A stretch of DNA of 43,248 bases from Planctomycetota bacterium (lineage in GTDB: Bacteria; Planctomycetota; Brocadiia; JAADGH01): the NCBI GenBank assembly GCA_013152475.1, contig JAADGH010000136.1, positions 1 to 43,248 on the forward strand, read 5' to 3'. The translations under genes were made by a program, and so were the position numbers. This document shows positions 33,787-41,736 of this stretch, one piece after another. Within the stretch, counting starts at the first letter, position 1; each line of letters opens with the position of its first letter. The notes beneath the pieces are model-generated. The model did no database searches and was not told the DNA's origin. It saw nothing but the letters and a program-made list of their open reading frames with translations.

Positions 33787-36696
33787 TTAGATCACCTGCC
33801 GTTTTGCGAGATCGGCGAAGACGCCCTTCTGGTTGACGAGCTCCTGATAGCTGCCGGCCTGGACGATCTGGCCGTTCACCAGGACATAGATCCGGTCGGC
33901 GTTGATGATGGTGCTCAGGCGGTGGGCGATGACGATGCGGGTGGCGTTGAGCTGCTCCAGGCTGCGGCTCACAATGGCCTGGGTGCGATTGTCCAGGGCG
34001 CTGGTGGCCTCGTCGAAGAAGAGGATTCTGGGCCTGTGGACGACGGCCCGGGCGATGAGGATCCGCTGCCGCTGACCGCCGGAGAGGCCCGTTCCCCCCT
34101 CCGCCACGACGGTGTGCATGCCCATGGGCATGTCCTTGATGTCGTCCTCCAGGCCGCACATGCGCGCCGCCTCCCAGGCGTCATCCACGGTGAGGAGTGA
34201 CGCGCCGATGATGTTCTCGAAGATCGACCCGGGCATCACCTTCGAGGTCTGGAGGACGACGCCGATCTGCCTGCGCAGCGCCTGGATGTCCAGGCCGCTG
34301 ATGTCCTGCTGGTCATAGTAGACGGAGCCGGTGTTGGGGAACTCAAAGCCGAGGAGCAGGCGGAAGAGCGTGGACTTTCCCGACCCCGACGGTCCGACAA
34401 TGGCTACGAACTCGCCGGGCTTGACGGTGAGGGAGACGTCTTTCAGTATTTGCGGGCCGTCCTTGGTATAGCGGAAGGAGACGTGGCTTACCTCGATCCG
34501 GCCGCTCAGCTCCGAGGGCTGGGCCTTGTTCACGCTTACCTCAGGCTCGGCCCGGACGATGGGCATGATGCGCTCGGCCAGCGGCCCCGCCAGGAGAGCG
34601 GGCGCCAGCGACATGATCATGCTGACCCCGCCGGTGATGACGTTCGTCAACGCCGCAGTGAAGGCGAGAAAGTCGCCGACGCTCACCTCCCTTAGAGACG
34701 GGCTGTGCGAGAACGCAAACGCCCCGAAGATGACACCCGAGGAGAACAGGGGGAGCACGCCAACGAACATGGCGAACGCTGCATTCACCTTCCGCGCCTT
34801 GTAGGAGAGCCGTTTCTGGTCGGCGAACATCTCGGCCCATGTGGAGAGCGCCCGCTTCTCGGCGCCGGCCACGCGGAGCTTGGACATGCCGTAGATGAAC
34901 TGCAGCACCAGGCCCTGGATCCTGCCCTGGATGTTGAACAGGGGCCGCTGGTAGTGGTACTGCATCCCAATGGACGCCATGCTGATGAGCCCCGCCACGA
35001 CCAGGATCCCCAGCGCCACCAGCGCCAGCACCCAACTGTAGTAGAACAGCAGGGCGACACTGAAGACGGAAAAGATGCTGTCGAGGAACGTCGCGGCCAC
35101 CGCGCCGGCGAGCATCTGCCGGATCATGCCGATCCCGCTGGCCCGCAGGGCAAGATCGCCGGCGGTATAGTCCCGGAAAAACGGCAGGGGCAGGTTCAGG
35201 AGGCGGTCCCAGACGGCCGCTTCGAGGGACCCGTCCATCTTCGCCTCGATGCGCAGGATGGCAAAGGCCCGGACCACATGAAAGGCGGCCACCGCCAGGG
35301 CGCTCACGATCAGGGCGAAGACGATGGTCGCCAACTGCTCCAGGTTGGCGCTGGGGATGACGGTGTCGAAGAGCAGGTTTGTGACAATGGGGGTCACCAG
35401 CGCCAACAGGCCGGCGGCGATGCCCATGACAACAAGCCGCCAGATGTCCCGGCCGCAGGTGAACAGCCCGAAACGGACCATTTCCTTCCCCGTGATGGGC
35501 CGATCCGGGAAGGTGCGGTAGAAGACGAAGGCAAAGGGTTCGAGCTTGTCCGCCAGCCGGGCGGTCACGCGCTGGTGGGTTTTCTCCGACGGGTCGTGCA
35601 GGACGTAGCGCCCCGGCGATGTCGGCAGCAGCGCCACGGGACGCCTGTCCTCCGCCAGATAGGCCAGCATCGGTCCGGCGTCTTGCCTCCACCAGTCGTC
35701 GGTTAGAAGGACCTTTCGCGTGCGGAACCGGGAGGCCTTGGCAATGTTCTCCAGAATGTCGGTGTGTTTCGCGCCTCGCGTGGAGGCGCGGGAGAGCTGG
35801 ACCTGGATTCCCGCCGCCTTGCCCACGAGCCGGCAGGCCTCGAGAAGCATGTCATCCGAGACGCGCACGTACTTTTCCACACTGGGGGCCAGGACGGAGG
35901 TGAGCCGGATGGAGACGTTCTCCAGGGCGAGCTCGTCCACCTCGGCCGTGGCGGACATGCGCTCCCGGTCGTGCTGCACGCTGAGCAGGCGGTCCTGCCG
36001 GATGCACGCCAGCGCCTGTTCGTGAAAGCCGTCGAGGGCCGGCCAGATTGCGCCGTTAGAGACCAGGGTCCTCGTCTCGGCGGTCCGAATCGTGGTCTTT
36101 TCGACGGCTGCGAGCCAGCAGGTATCACTGACGGGGAAGAAGCAGTCCTTCCGCACGGGCGAAATATCTTCACGCCCGGCGAAACGGAGCGTCCCCTCGG
36201 AATGGGCCGCCCACAGGAGACCGTCCTCCACACGGGCCGATTGCCCGCTGTCGATCTCAAGCTCCTTTCCCGGTTCAAGCTCGGCGGCGTCCTTCGGCAT
36301 AAGGCCGGGCCGTAGAAGCCCGGAGAGCAGCGCGCTCGTCCACTTCTCGATGGAAGCGGCGGCGGCCTCTGCATGGCCGGCCTCCTGCGCAAGCGCTTTG
36401 AGGCGCGCCTTGGGGACGGTGACGAGCGTTGTCTCGATGCCGGCCACGGCGAGGGCGCCGGCCTCGCCCCTGTGCTCCATTCCGAGGAGCAGGTCGCCCG
36501 CCTCCAGGCGGCAGAGATGGCTCCGCACCCCCGCAGCCCGGCCGTCCTCGACGTCCACGGAGAAGATGTCGATCAGGCCGGACTGGATGAGCCAGGCGCT
36601 GTCGGCGTCGTCCAGCAGGAAGGGCTGGTTGGCGCCCACGTCGAGGGGCGCGCCCTCCTGACTGAGAACCTGGTTGAGCTTTTCCGTATCTGTCAT
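33787..36696 (-). CDS. NHLM-type peptide export ABC transporter, permease/ATPase without active peptidase (ABC2)
   Basis: 969 residues, last gene of the exporter operon. The architecture fits the NHLM ABC2 group (TIGR03797 type): a long N-terminal cytoplasmic region, including a cyclic-nucleotide-binding-like beta segment (about 15-110) and a region to about 400 with no C39 Cys motif, then six membrane helices (about 420-690) and an ATPase domain (about 725-965). ATPase motifs: Walker A GPSGSGKST (about 766), signature LSGGQRQR (about 870), Walker B ILFFDEATSALD (about 891) and the switch His in IAHRLST (about 921). It would pair with the upstream C39-ABC protein to export a leader-bearing peptide. 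Its ATG overlaps that gene's stop (ATGA). Confidence 0.85.
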   Translation of the reverse strand: MTDTEKLNQVLSQEGAPLDVGANQPFLLDDADSAWLIQSGLIDIFSVDVEDGRAAGVRSHLCRLEAGDLLLGMEHRGEAGALAVAGIETTLVTVPKARLKALAQEAGHAEAAAASIEKWTSALLSGLLRPGLMPKDAAELEPGKELEIDSGQSARVEDGLLWAAHSEGTLRFAGREDISPVRKDCFFPVSDTCWLAAVEKTTIRTAETRTLVSNGAIWPALDGFHEQALACIRQDRLLSVQHDRERMSATAEVDELALENVSIRLTSVLAPSVEKYVRVSDDMLLEACRLVGKAAGIQVQLSRASTRGAKHTDILENIAKASRFRTRKVLLTDDWWRQDAGPMLAYLAEDRRPVALLPTSPGRYVLHDPSEKTHQRVTARLADKLEPFAFVFYRTFPDRPITGKEMVRFGLFTCGRDIWRLVVMGIAAGLLALVTPIVTNLLFDTVIPSANLEQLATIVFALIVSALAVAAFHVVRAFAILRIEAKMDGSLEAAVWDRLLNLPLPFFRDYTAGDLALRASGIGMIRQMLAGAVAATFLDSIFSVFSVALLFYYSWVLALVALGILVVAGLISMASIGMQYHYQRPLFNIQGRIQGLVLQFIYGMSKLRVAGAEKRALSTWAEMFADQKRLSYKARKVNAAFAMFVGVLPLFSSGVIFGAFAFSHSPSLREVSVGDFLAFTAALTNVITGGVSMIMSLAPALLAGPLAERIMPIVRAEPEVSVNKAQPSELSGRIEVSHVSFRYTKDGPQILKDVSLTVKPGEFVAIVGPSGSGKSTLFRLLLGFEFPNTGSVYYDQQDISGLDIQALRRQIGVVLQTSKVMPGSIFENIIGASLLTVDDAWEAARMCGLEDDIKDMPMGMHTVVAEGGTGLSGGQRQRILIARAVVHRPRILFFDEATSALDNRTQAIVSRSLEQLNATRIVIAHRLSTIINADRIYVLVNGQIVQAGSYQELVNQKGVFADLAKRQVI

Positions 36697-38894
36697 TGGT
36701 CCTTGATCAGGTCGTAATAGGCCCCGCCGGCCTTGACCAGTTCGTCGTGGGTCCCTCGCTGCACGACCTTGCCACGCTCCAGGACGATGATCTCATCGCA
36801 GTCGCGGATGGTGCTCAGGCGATGAGCAACAATCACGCAGGTGCATCCCCGCCGCCGGAGGGCGTCGTCGATCCGCTTCTCCGTCAGGGGGTCCAGGGCG
36901 CTGGTGGCCTCGTCGAGGACGAGGATGGACGGGCTCATGGCGAGGGCGCGGGCGATCTCCAGGCGCTGGCGCTGCCCGCCGCTGAAGTTCAGGCCGCCCT
37001 CGTCCACCTTGCTGTCGTAGCCTGCGGCGCGGGCGGCGATGTCCTCATGGATGCAGGCATCGCGCGCGGCCTGGAGGATATCCTCCTCGGGGATGCTGGG
37101 GTCCCAGAGGGAGAGGTTCTGGCGGATGGTTCCCTCGAAGAGGAGGATGTCCTGGTCCACCAGGCCGAGGGAGCTGGTGAGCGCGCGGCGGGGGGTCTCG
37201 GCCCTCGGCTTGCCGTCGAAGAGAATCTGCCCCGACCAGGGCCCGAAGAGGCCGCAGATCAGTTTCGATATGGTGGACTTTCCGCTGCCGGAGCTCCCGA
37301 CAAGGGCGACGCGGCTGCCGGGGGCGAGCGTTAGGTTGAAGTCCTCGATGAGGGGGGCTTCCAGGCGGCTGTAGCCGAAGCTGACGCCTTTCATCTCCAA
37401 ACGTCCGGTGAGCTTGGTGAAGGTGTCGCTCCCTTCCTCGGCCCGCTCGGACTGTTCCAGCTCGGGGTCCTGCTCGTAGTTCAGGACGTCGTCGATGCGA
37501 TTCATGTCGCCCTCGGCCTCCTGGAGCTGGCTGCCGAGCATGACGAGCTGGTTGATGGGCAGGCTGAAGGTGAGCATGAGGCTCTGGAAGGCCACGAGCT
37601 CGCCAACGGAGAGGGCGCCCTGCATCACGCGCAGGCCGCCGAGTCCGAGCATACAGCTTGTGTTGAATGCAGTGAGGAGGGGGGGCACGACGTTCAGAAT
37701 CTGGGTGTAGAACCCCAGTCCCTGTTCCGCATTGATAGCCTTGGCCTTGTATCCCGCCCATCGGGAGAAGAAGTCATCCTCGCCGCCGGTGGCCTTGAGG
37801 GTCTCCATCATCTGCACGCCGTTCATGGCCGTGCCGATGAGCTTGGCCTGATTCTGGAGCATTCGCTTGTTCAGGTCCCTTCGCCTTCGCGAGACGAACT
37901 GGAGGGCGAGGAGGTTGGTCATGGCGATGGCGACGCCCACGAGCGTCATGATCCGGTCGTACTGGTACATCAGGATCGCGTAGAAGACGACCATGAGACA
38001 GTTCAGCAGATTGGCGGCCAACTGGCCGGACAGGAGTTGGGCGACCTTGTCGTTGAGCAGGACGCGAGAGGCGATGTCGCCGCCGTAGCGCTGAGCGAAG
38101 AACTCGATGGGGAGGCGCATGACGTGGTAGAGGAATTTGCCCGAGAAGGCCAGGGCCAGCTTGATCTCCAGCCGGCAGAGGCAGTACTGCTGGAGCCAGG
38201 TGAGGAGGGCGAAGAGAACGGCCGTGACGCCCATGCCCAAGAGGAGCGGGCGGACCCAGTAGCTCATCTTGTTGATGAGGTACTGGTCCACGAAGATCTT
38301 GCTGAACGTGGGGATCACCAGCCCGGGGATCACCAGCGCCAGGCCGGCGATGACGGCGTAGGTAAGGGGGGTCGCGGCGCCCCGGGTGCGTCTATGCAGG
38401 GACCGGCTGAGCCGGGGCCTCTCGCCGCCCTTCTTGAATTCGGGCGAGGGATCGAAGGTGAGCACGACGCCGGTGAAGGACTCGTCAAATTCGTCCTTGG
38501 GCACGGAGCGCGGCCCGGTGGCGGGATCGTTGAGATACCACTGTTCCCTGTCGAACCCCTCGACCACGACGAAGTGGTTGAAGTTCCAGAACACGATGAC
38601 GGGCAAGTCGATGAGCTTCAGGTCGTCGGGATCTTTTCTCCACCCTTTCGCCTCGAAGCCGTAGTTTTGGGCGGCCTTGACCATGTTACTGGCTTTGCTG
38701 CCGTCGCGGGACACACCGCAGTCGAGACGGAGCTGCTCCAGGGGCACGTACCGTCCGTGGTAGGCAAGGACCATGGCGAGGGCGGCCGCGCCGCACTCCA
38801 CGGCCTCCATCTGGATGACGGTGGGCGTATGCACGCGCCTGCGGCGCGGGGGTCTCACCCTCTTTCCCTTGTCCGATGTCGCCTCTTCGCTCAT
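36693..38894 (-). CDS. NHLM-type C39 peptidase / permease / ATPase (ABC1)
   Basis: 733 residues. The N-terminal C39 peptidase (about 22-150) cleaves double-Gly leaders during export; its triad is intact: C34 in MEAVECGAAALAMVLAYHG, H107 in NFNHFVVVEG and D123 in YLNDPATGPR. Six membrane helices (about 180-460) and an ATPase domain follow, with Walker A GSSGSGKST (about 530), signature FSGGQRQR (about 635), LVLDEATSALD and VAHRLST. This matches the NHLM ABC1 type (TIGR03796). The ATG at 38894 is chosen because it overlaps the stop of the HlyD-like gene (ATGA) and starts a normal N terminus; the open frame continues upstream inside that gene without family residues. Confidence 0.9.
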   Translation of the reverse strand: MSEEATSDKGKRVRPPRRRRVHTPTVIQMEAVECGAAALAMVLAYHGRYVPLEQLRLDCGVSRDGSKASNMVKAAQNYGFEAKGWRKDPDDLKLIDLPVIVFWNFNHFVVVEGFDREQWYLNDPATGPRSVPKDEFDESFTGVVLTFDPSPEFKKGGERPRLSRSLHRRTRGAATPLTYAVIAGLALVIPGLVIPTFSKIFVDQYLINKMSYWVRPLLLGMGVTAVLFALLTWLQQYCLCRLEIKLALAFSGKFLYHVMRLPIEFFAQRYGGDIASRVLLNDKVAQLLSGQLAANLLNCLMVVFYAILMYQYDRIMTLVGVAIAMTNLLALQFVSRRRRDLNKRMLQNQAKLIGTAMNGVQMMETLKATGGEDDFFSRWAGYKAKAINAEQGLGFYTQILNVVPPLLTAFNTSCMLGLGGLRVMQGALSVGELVAFQSLMLTFSLPINQLVMLGSQLQEAEGDMNRIDDVLNYEQDPELEQSERAEEGSDTFTKLTGRLEMKGVSFGYSRLEAPLIEDFNLTLAPGSRVALVGSSGSGKSTISKLICGLFGPWSGQILFDGKPRAETPRRALTSSLGLVDQDILLFEGTIRQNLSLWDPSIPEEDILQAARDACIHEDIAARAAGYDSKVDEGGLNFSGGQRQRLEIARALAMSPSILVLDEATSALDPLTEKRIDDALRRRGCTCVIVAHRLSTIRDCDEIIVLERGKVVQRGTHDELVKAGGAYYDLIKDQ

Positions 38895-40144
38895 GTCAGC
38901 CCGAAGAACTTCTTGAAAAAGGGAATGACCAGCGTGATGGGCGGCTGCTCTTGAACGACAACACTCCCCGTGCACAGCGTGCCGCTGGAGATATGGAGAC
39001 GGGGGCCCTTGCGGGACGACCATTTGTAGCCGCTCGGCGTATTCTTGTCCACCTCAAGGCTTGCATTGACCTGGATGGGCACGCCGCCGCGCGAGAGCTG
39101 GTTCACCAGCGTCTCGTTGTGCAGCAGCCTCATCATGCCGTCCCGGGTGGCGGGGAATTCACTGACGTTCTTCACGCGAGCAACGATGTAGCCGTATTCC
39201 TCTCGTTTCACTGTGGCGGGGGTGATCTCGACCATCATGGATTTCTGCACCTTCTTCCCCTGCGTATCCGAGATGAAGATTGCGGCCTCCATGGTCTGGT
39301 TCAGCATCTCCACACTGAGCATGGCCGTTCCGATATTCACGACCGTACCTTCGTCCACCATCACTTCGAGAACCCGGCCCTCGTAGGGGCTTACCACCTG
39401 CGAGGCATGTTTCAGGCGCGTATCGAGAAGCTGGATCTTTCGCTTCACGTCATCGACCGCCTTCTCGCTGCTGAACGCCTTCAGACTCAGGTTGTACTCT
39501 GTTTCGACCTTGTCAGTGGGAATGGAGTTCAATTGGTCGTCCAGGGTCCGAATCTGCATCTGGGCCTGGATGAAGCTCTGGCGGGATTGGTTCAGCTCCT
39601 GCTCCGAGACGAGGTCCCGCTTTCGCAGGCCCTCCATGTTGGCCACCATCCTCTTGAGCTCGGCCACAAGGGAATTCTGTTCCTTGATGTCCGACTCCAG
39701 GTCCTGTCGCTGCGAGAGGTAATAGGCCATTTTCAATTTCCGCTGCCGCTCGCAATAGTCGAGGACCTTCTTGTGCTCCTCCTGCAGAAGGGCCAGCTCG
39801 TTCTTCGCCTCCTCGATCTGGGCGAGCAGGTCGACCTGGGTAATCTCAGCGATCACCTGGTTCGCCTTGATCATATCCCCTTCCGCGACGAGCATCCGGG
39901 CAACAGGCCCCGCGCCATTGGACGGGACATTGAACACTCCGGTAGGTCGGATAAGCATGCCCTCGCCGTTCACGCGCGTGGGGATGCGGCCGAAGATTCC
40001 CCACAGGACAGCGGTCGCCACGACGGCGCAGAGGGCCAGCAGCGCGACCCAGCCCCGCGGGCGAGTCACCTTCATCAGCTCATCAAGCTGCTCCGGGGAT
40101 TGCAGTTTCCCCAGCGCCTTCTTCCGAAACATTGATTCTGCCAT
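38891..40144 (-). CDS. NHLM-type HlyD-family export adaptor
   Basis: 417 residues, membrane fusion protein of the peptide exporter and first gene of the operon. A short cytoplasmic N terminus (FRKKALGKLQSPEQLDELM is typical of the TIGR03794 group) precedes one membrane helix (about 31-51), a lipoyl half-motif (VPSNGAGPVARMLVAEGDMI), a long coiled coil (about 105-265) and the returning half-motif (VVSPYEGRVLEVMVDEGTVV), then a beta-barrel region to the C terminus. It would bridge the inner-membrane ABC proteins to the periplasm or an outer-membrane channel; no TolC partner is in the operon. Start ATG has GAGGGAC upstream; the promoter is at 40223-40251. Confidence 0.88.
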   Translation of the reverse strand: MAESMFRKKALGKLQSPEQLDELMKVTRPRGWVALLALCAVVATAVLWGIFGRIPTRVNGEGMLIRPTGVFNVPSNGAGPVARMLVAEGDMIKANQVIAEITQVDLLAQIEEAKNELALLQEEHKKVLDYCERQRKLKMAYYLSQRQDLESDIKEQNSLVAELKRMVANMEGLRKRDLVSEQELNQSRQSFIQAQMQIRTLDDQLNSIPTDKVETEYNLSLKAFSSEKAVDDVKRKIQLLDTRLKHASQVVSPYEGRVLEVMVDEGTVVNIGTAMLSVEMLNQTMEAAIFISDTQGKKVQKSMMVEITPATVKREEYGYIVARVKNVSEFPATRDGMMRLLHNETLVNQLSRGGVPIQVNASLEVDKNTPSGYKWSSRKGPRLHISSGTLCTGSVVVQEQPPITLVIPFFKKFFGLT

Positions 40145-40222
40145 GTGTGTCCCTCGCAGAGCGTTGCACTAAACCATCAGGAGAATTTTCCGGATGCAGC
40201 ACACAGACGCAATTGGGACATA

Positions 40223-40251
40223 AGACTACACGCCCGTCGCCCGTTTGTCAA
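40223..40251 (-). promoter_or_regulatory. Promoter of the peptide-exporter operon
   Basis: On the minus strand a consensus TTGACA (40246-40251), a 17-base spacer and TAGTCT (40223-40228). The leader to the HlyD-like ATG is about 72 bases and contains no convincing small gene. Confidence 0.5.
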
Positions 40252-40392
40252 TGTTCAATCCACGAGTCATGGCGGCGGGGGGCAGGTACAAAACCATCCT
40301 GGCATGCGGACGCGGGATTGCTGCGCGCTCCATCATCCGAACGTGGCACATCCCGTGCGCGATTGGGGCGGCACGGCGATGCGATCCGGGCC

Positions 40393-41373
40393 TCAAACGA
40401 TCGGCTTCAGCCGGACCGGTTTGCCCGTCTCCATGGACTTGTTTGCGGCAGTGGAGAGCTCCAGCGACCGGACGGCGTCGGCATAGGGCGACTTGATCTG
40501 CGACGGGTCGCCGGTCTTGATGGCGTTGATGAAGGCCGTGTCGGTCGCCAACTGGTAGTTGTTCTCCACCATGCTCTGCTCCGGCTCCACGCCTTTTCGG
40601 TGGACGGTGATCGACTTGCGCTCTTTGTATTCGATGAAGCAGTCCTTGCAGAAGATATCCAGCCCACCGCGATTGCCCACGCTCAGGAAGCAGGCCGAGA
40701 AGACCACTGCCACGAGGCCGTTCGCGAAGCGCAGCGTCACGGCCGAGGCGTCCTCGATGTCGTAGTCCTCCACGTCCGCCATCAGGCCCTTCGTACCGCC
40801 GGCATAGACCTCCGTCACCTCGCCGAAGAGATAGCGGCACATGTCGAAGATGTGGGTCGTCTGCTCGACGGCCTGGCCGCCGGACAGGGCTTTCACGCGC
40901 CACCAGGCCACCCCCGGCATGCCGCCCATCCAGTAGCCCATCACCATGCCGGGCTTGTGGTCCCGGAGCAGGCCCTGGAGCGTGTCGATAATGTCGAGGT
41001 ATCGGTCCTGGTACCCCGTAGCCGTGATGAGGCCGGCGTCCTGGATCTTCCTGGCGATCGCCGCCGCCTTGCGGGCATCCACATGAACGGGCTTTTCCAC
41101 GAACATGTGGAGGCCCTTCTTGATGACCGCGTTCTCGACCTTGCCGTGTGCGAAGGGGGGCAGGCAGACATAAACGACGTCGAGACCGCCCTTCCGGAGC
41201 ATCTTGCGGTAGTCCGTATAGGCCCTCGCGCTGTGCTCGGCTGCCGCCTCCTGGACCTTTTCCTCCACCACATCGCACATGGCGACGATCTCGACATCGG
41301 GGAGCTGGGTGAGATTGCGCCTGTGCATCCTGGAGATGCCGCCTGTGCCGATAAAGCCAACCCGAACCGCCAT
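40393..41373 (-). CDS. Gfo/Idh/MocA-family sugar oxidoreductase
   Basis: 326 residues, cytoplasmic. The Rossmann motif GFIGTGGISRMH (6-17), EKP with HVDA after it (FVEKPVHVDA), and the catalytic region EQTTHIFDMCRYLFGE, where the His of the TTHxFD motif is the usual general base, place it in the family. These enzymes oxidise or reduce sugars, cyclitols or sugar derivatives with NAD(P); the substrate is not evident. It is a single-domain protein, unlike the fusion at 3290. ATG at 41373 follows GAGGAGG at good spacing. The gene lies upstream of the exporter operon, separated by 248 bases that hold the exporter promoter, and diverges from the nucleoside transporter gene. Confidence 0.9.
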   Translation of the reverse strand: MAVRVGFIGTGGISRMHRRNLTQLPDVEIVAMCDVVEEKVQEAAAEHSARAYTDYRKMLRKGGLDVVYVCLPPFAHGKVENAVIKKGLHMFVEKPVHVDARKAAAIARKIQDAGLITATGYQDRYLDIIDTLQGLLRDHKPGMVMGYWMGGMPGVAWWRVKALSGGQAVEQTTHIFDMCRYLFGEVTEVYAGGTKGLMADVEDYDIEDASAVTLRFANGLVAVVFSACFLSVGNRGGLDIFCKDCFIEYKERKSITVHRKGVEPEQSMVENNYQLATDTAFINAIKTGDPSQIKSPYADAVRSLELSTAANKSMETGKPVRLKPIV

Positions 41374-41553
41374 GGGAACTCCTCCTCATAAAATGGACAA
41401 TGAAAAACTCCCGCCGCCCAGTGCAGGAGCGACCCACTAAACTCCAAAGCAAGGAGGCAAGTCAAGCAAAAAATCGGATGGACAGTGACGCTTCAGTTAC
41501 GGGCGAATCGCCTGCATGCCACCCCGGCCCCCCGCACGGTCGGTGCGCCTCTG

Positions 41554-41600
41554 CCGGGAAGCACGGCTTCCCGGTGGCAAGGCGCAAGCATGGCTTGCGC
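41554..41600. repeat. Two tandem REP-like hairpins with the same core
   Basis: CCGGGAAGC-ACG-GCTTCCCGG (41554-41574; perfect nine-base arms) is followed seven bases later by GCGCAAGC-ATG-GCTTGCGC (41582-41600; perfect eight-base arms). Both share the core AAGCAYGGCTT with a three-base loop, and the first is followed by TGGCA, as is partly seen after the hairpin at 492-515 (GTGGCA). Confidence 0.65.
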
Positions 41601-41631
41601 ACTCCACATGCGCCCTCGGCCCGGTTTGCGC

Positions 41632-41662
41632 TTGACAGCAAGATCGCAAGGGCCTATATAGT
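41632..41662 (+). promoter_or_regulatory. Promoter of the nucleoside transporter gene
   Basis: TTGACA (41632-41637) with TATATA (41655-41660, spacer 17) or TATAGT (41657-41662, spacer 19). The latter arrangement and its flanks match 406-436 closely. Confidence 0.55.
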
Positions 41663-41674
41663 ATCCGTTGCGGA

Positions 41675-41706
41675 AAGACACGCTCAAAGTGGTTTGAGCG
41701 TGTCTT
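41675..41706. repeat. Perfect 14-bp hairpin at the very start of the transporter transcript
   Basis: AAGACACGCTCAAA (41675-41688) and TTTGAGCGTGTCTT (41693-41706) pair without error around GTGG. It begins about 13 bases after the -10 and lies 30 bases before the start codon. It is followed by TT only, so termination is not evident; it could be an operator or an mRNA 5' stabilising stem. Confidence 0.7.
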
Positions 41707-41736
41707 GACAACCAGCAATCCACAACCGGAGGCGCA

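Larger units (their letters stand above)
41374..41736. other. 363-base divergent intergenic region rich in hairpins
   Basis: No credible gene is seen. From left to right it holds the ribosome site of the oxidoreductase gene and a minus-strand TTGACT -35-like site near 41460, two tandem short hairpins (41554-41600), the transporter promoter (41632-41662) and a 14-bp perfect hairpin (41675-41706). Confidence 0.7.

Noticed and set aside
38876-40135. Plus-strand open frame opposite the HlyD-like gene
   Set aside because: His/Leu/Gln-rich antisense translation without motifs; the HlyD-like reading is secure.
40145-40392. Possible precursor peptide gene in front of the exporter operon
   Set aside because: Both strands were read; only a two-codon frame follows the promoter and no double-Gly leader or ribosome site with a sensible frame was found.
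41554-41706. CRISPR array
   Set aside because: The hairpins differ in sequence and spacing and there are only three; there is no regular repeat-spacer pattern and no cas gene.
41675-41706. Intrinsic terminator in front of the nucleoside transporter
   Set aside because: Only two T residues follow the stem before G, and it sits in the leader of a gene with a good ribosome site.
41400-41708. 102-codon plus-strand open frame before the nucleoside transporter
   Set aside because: It runs through three hairpins and the promoter, lacks a good ribosome site and has no protein-like features.
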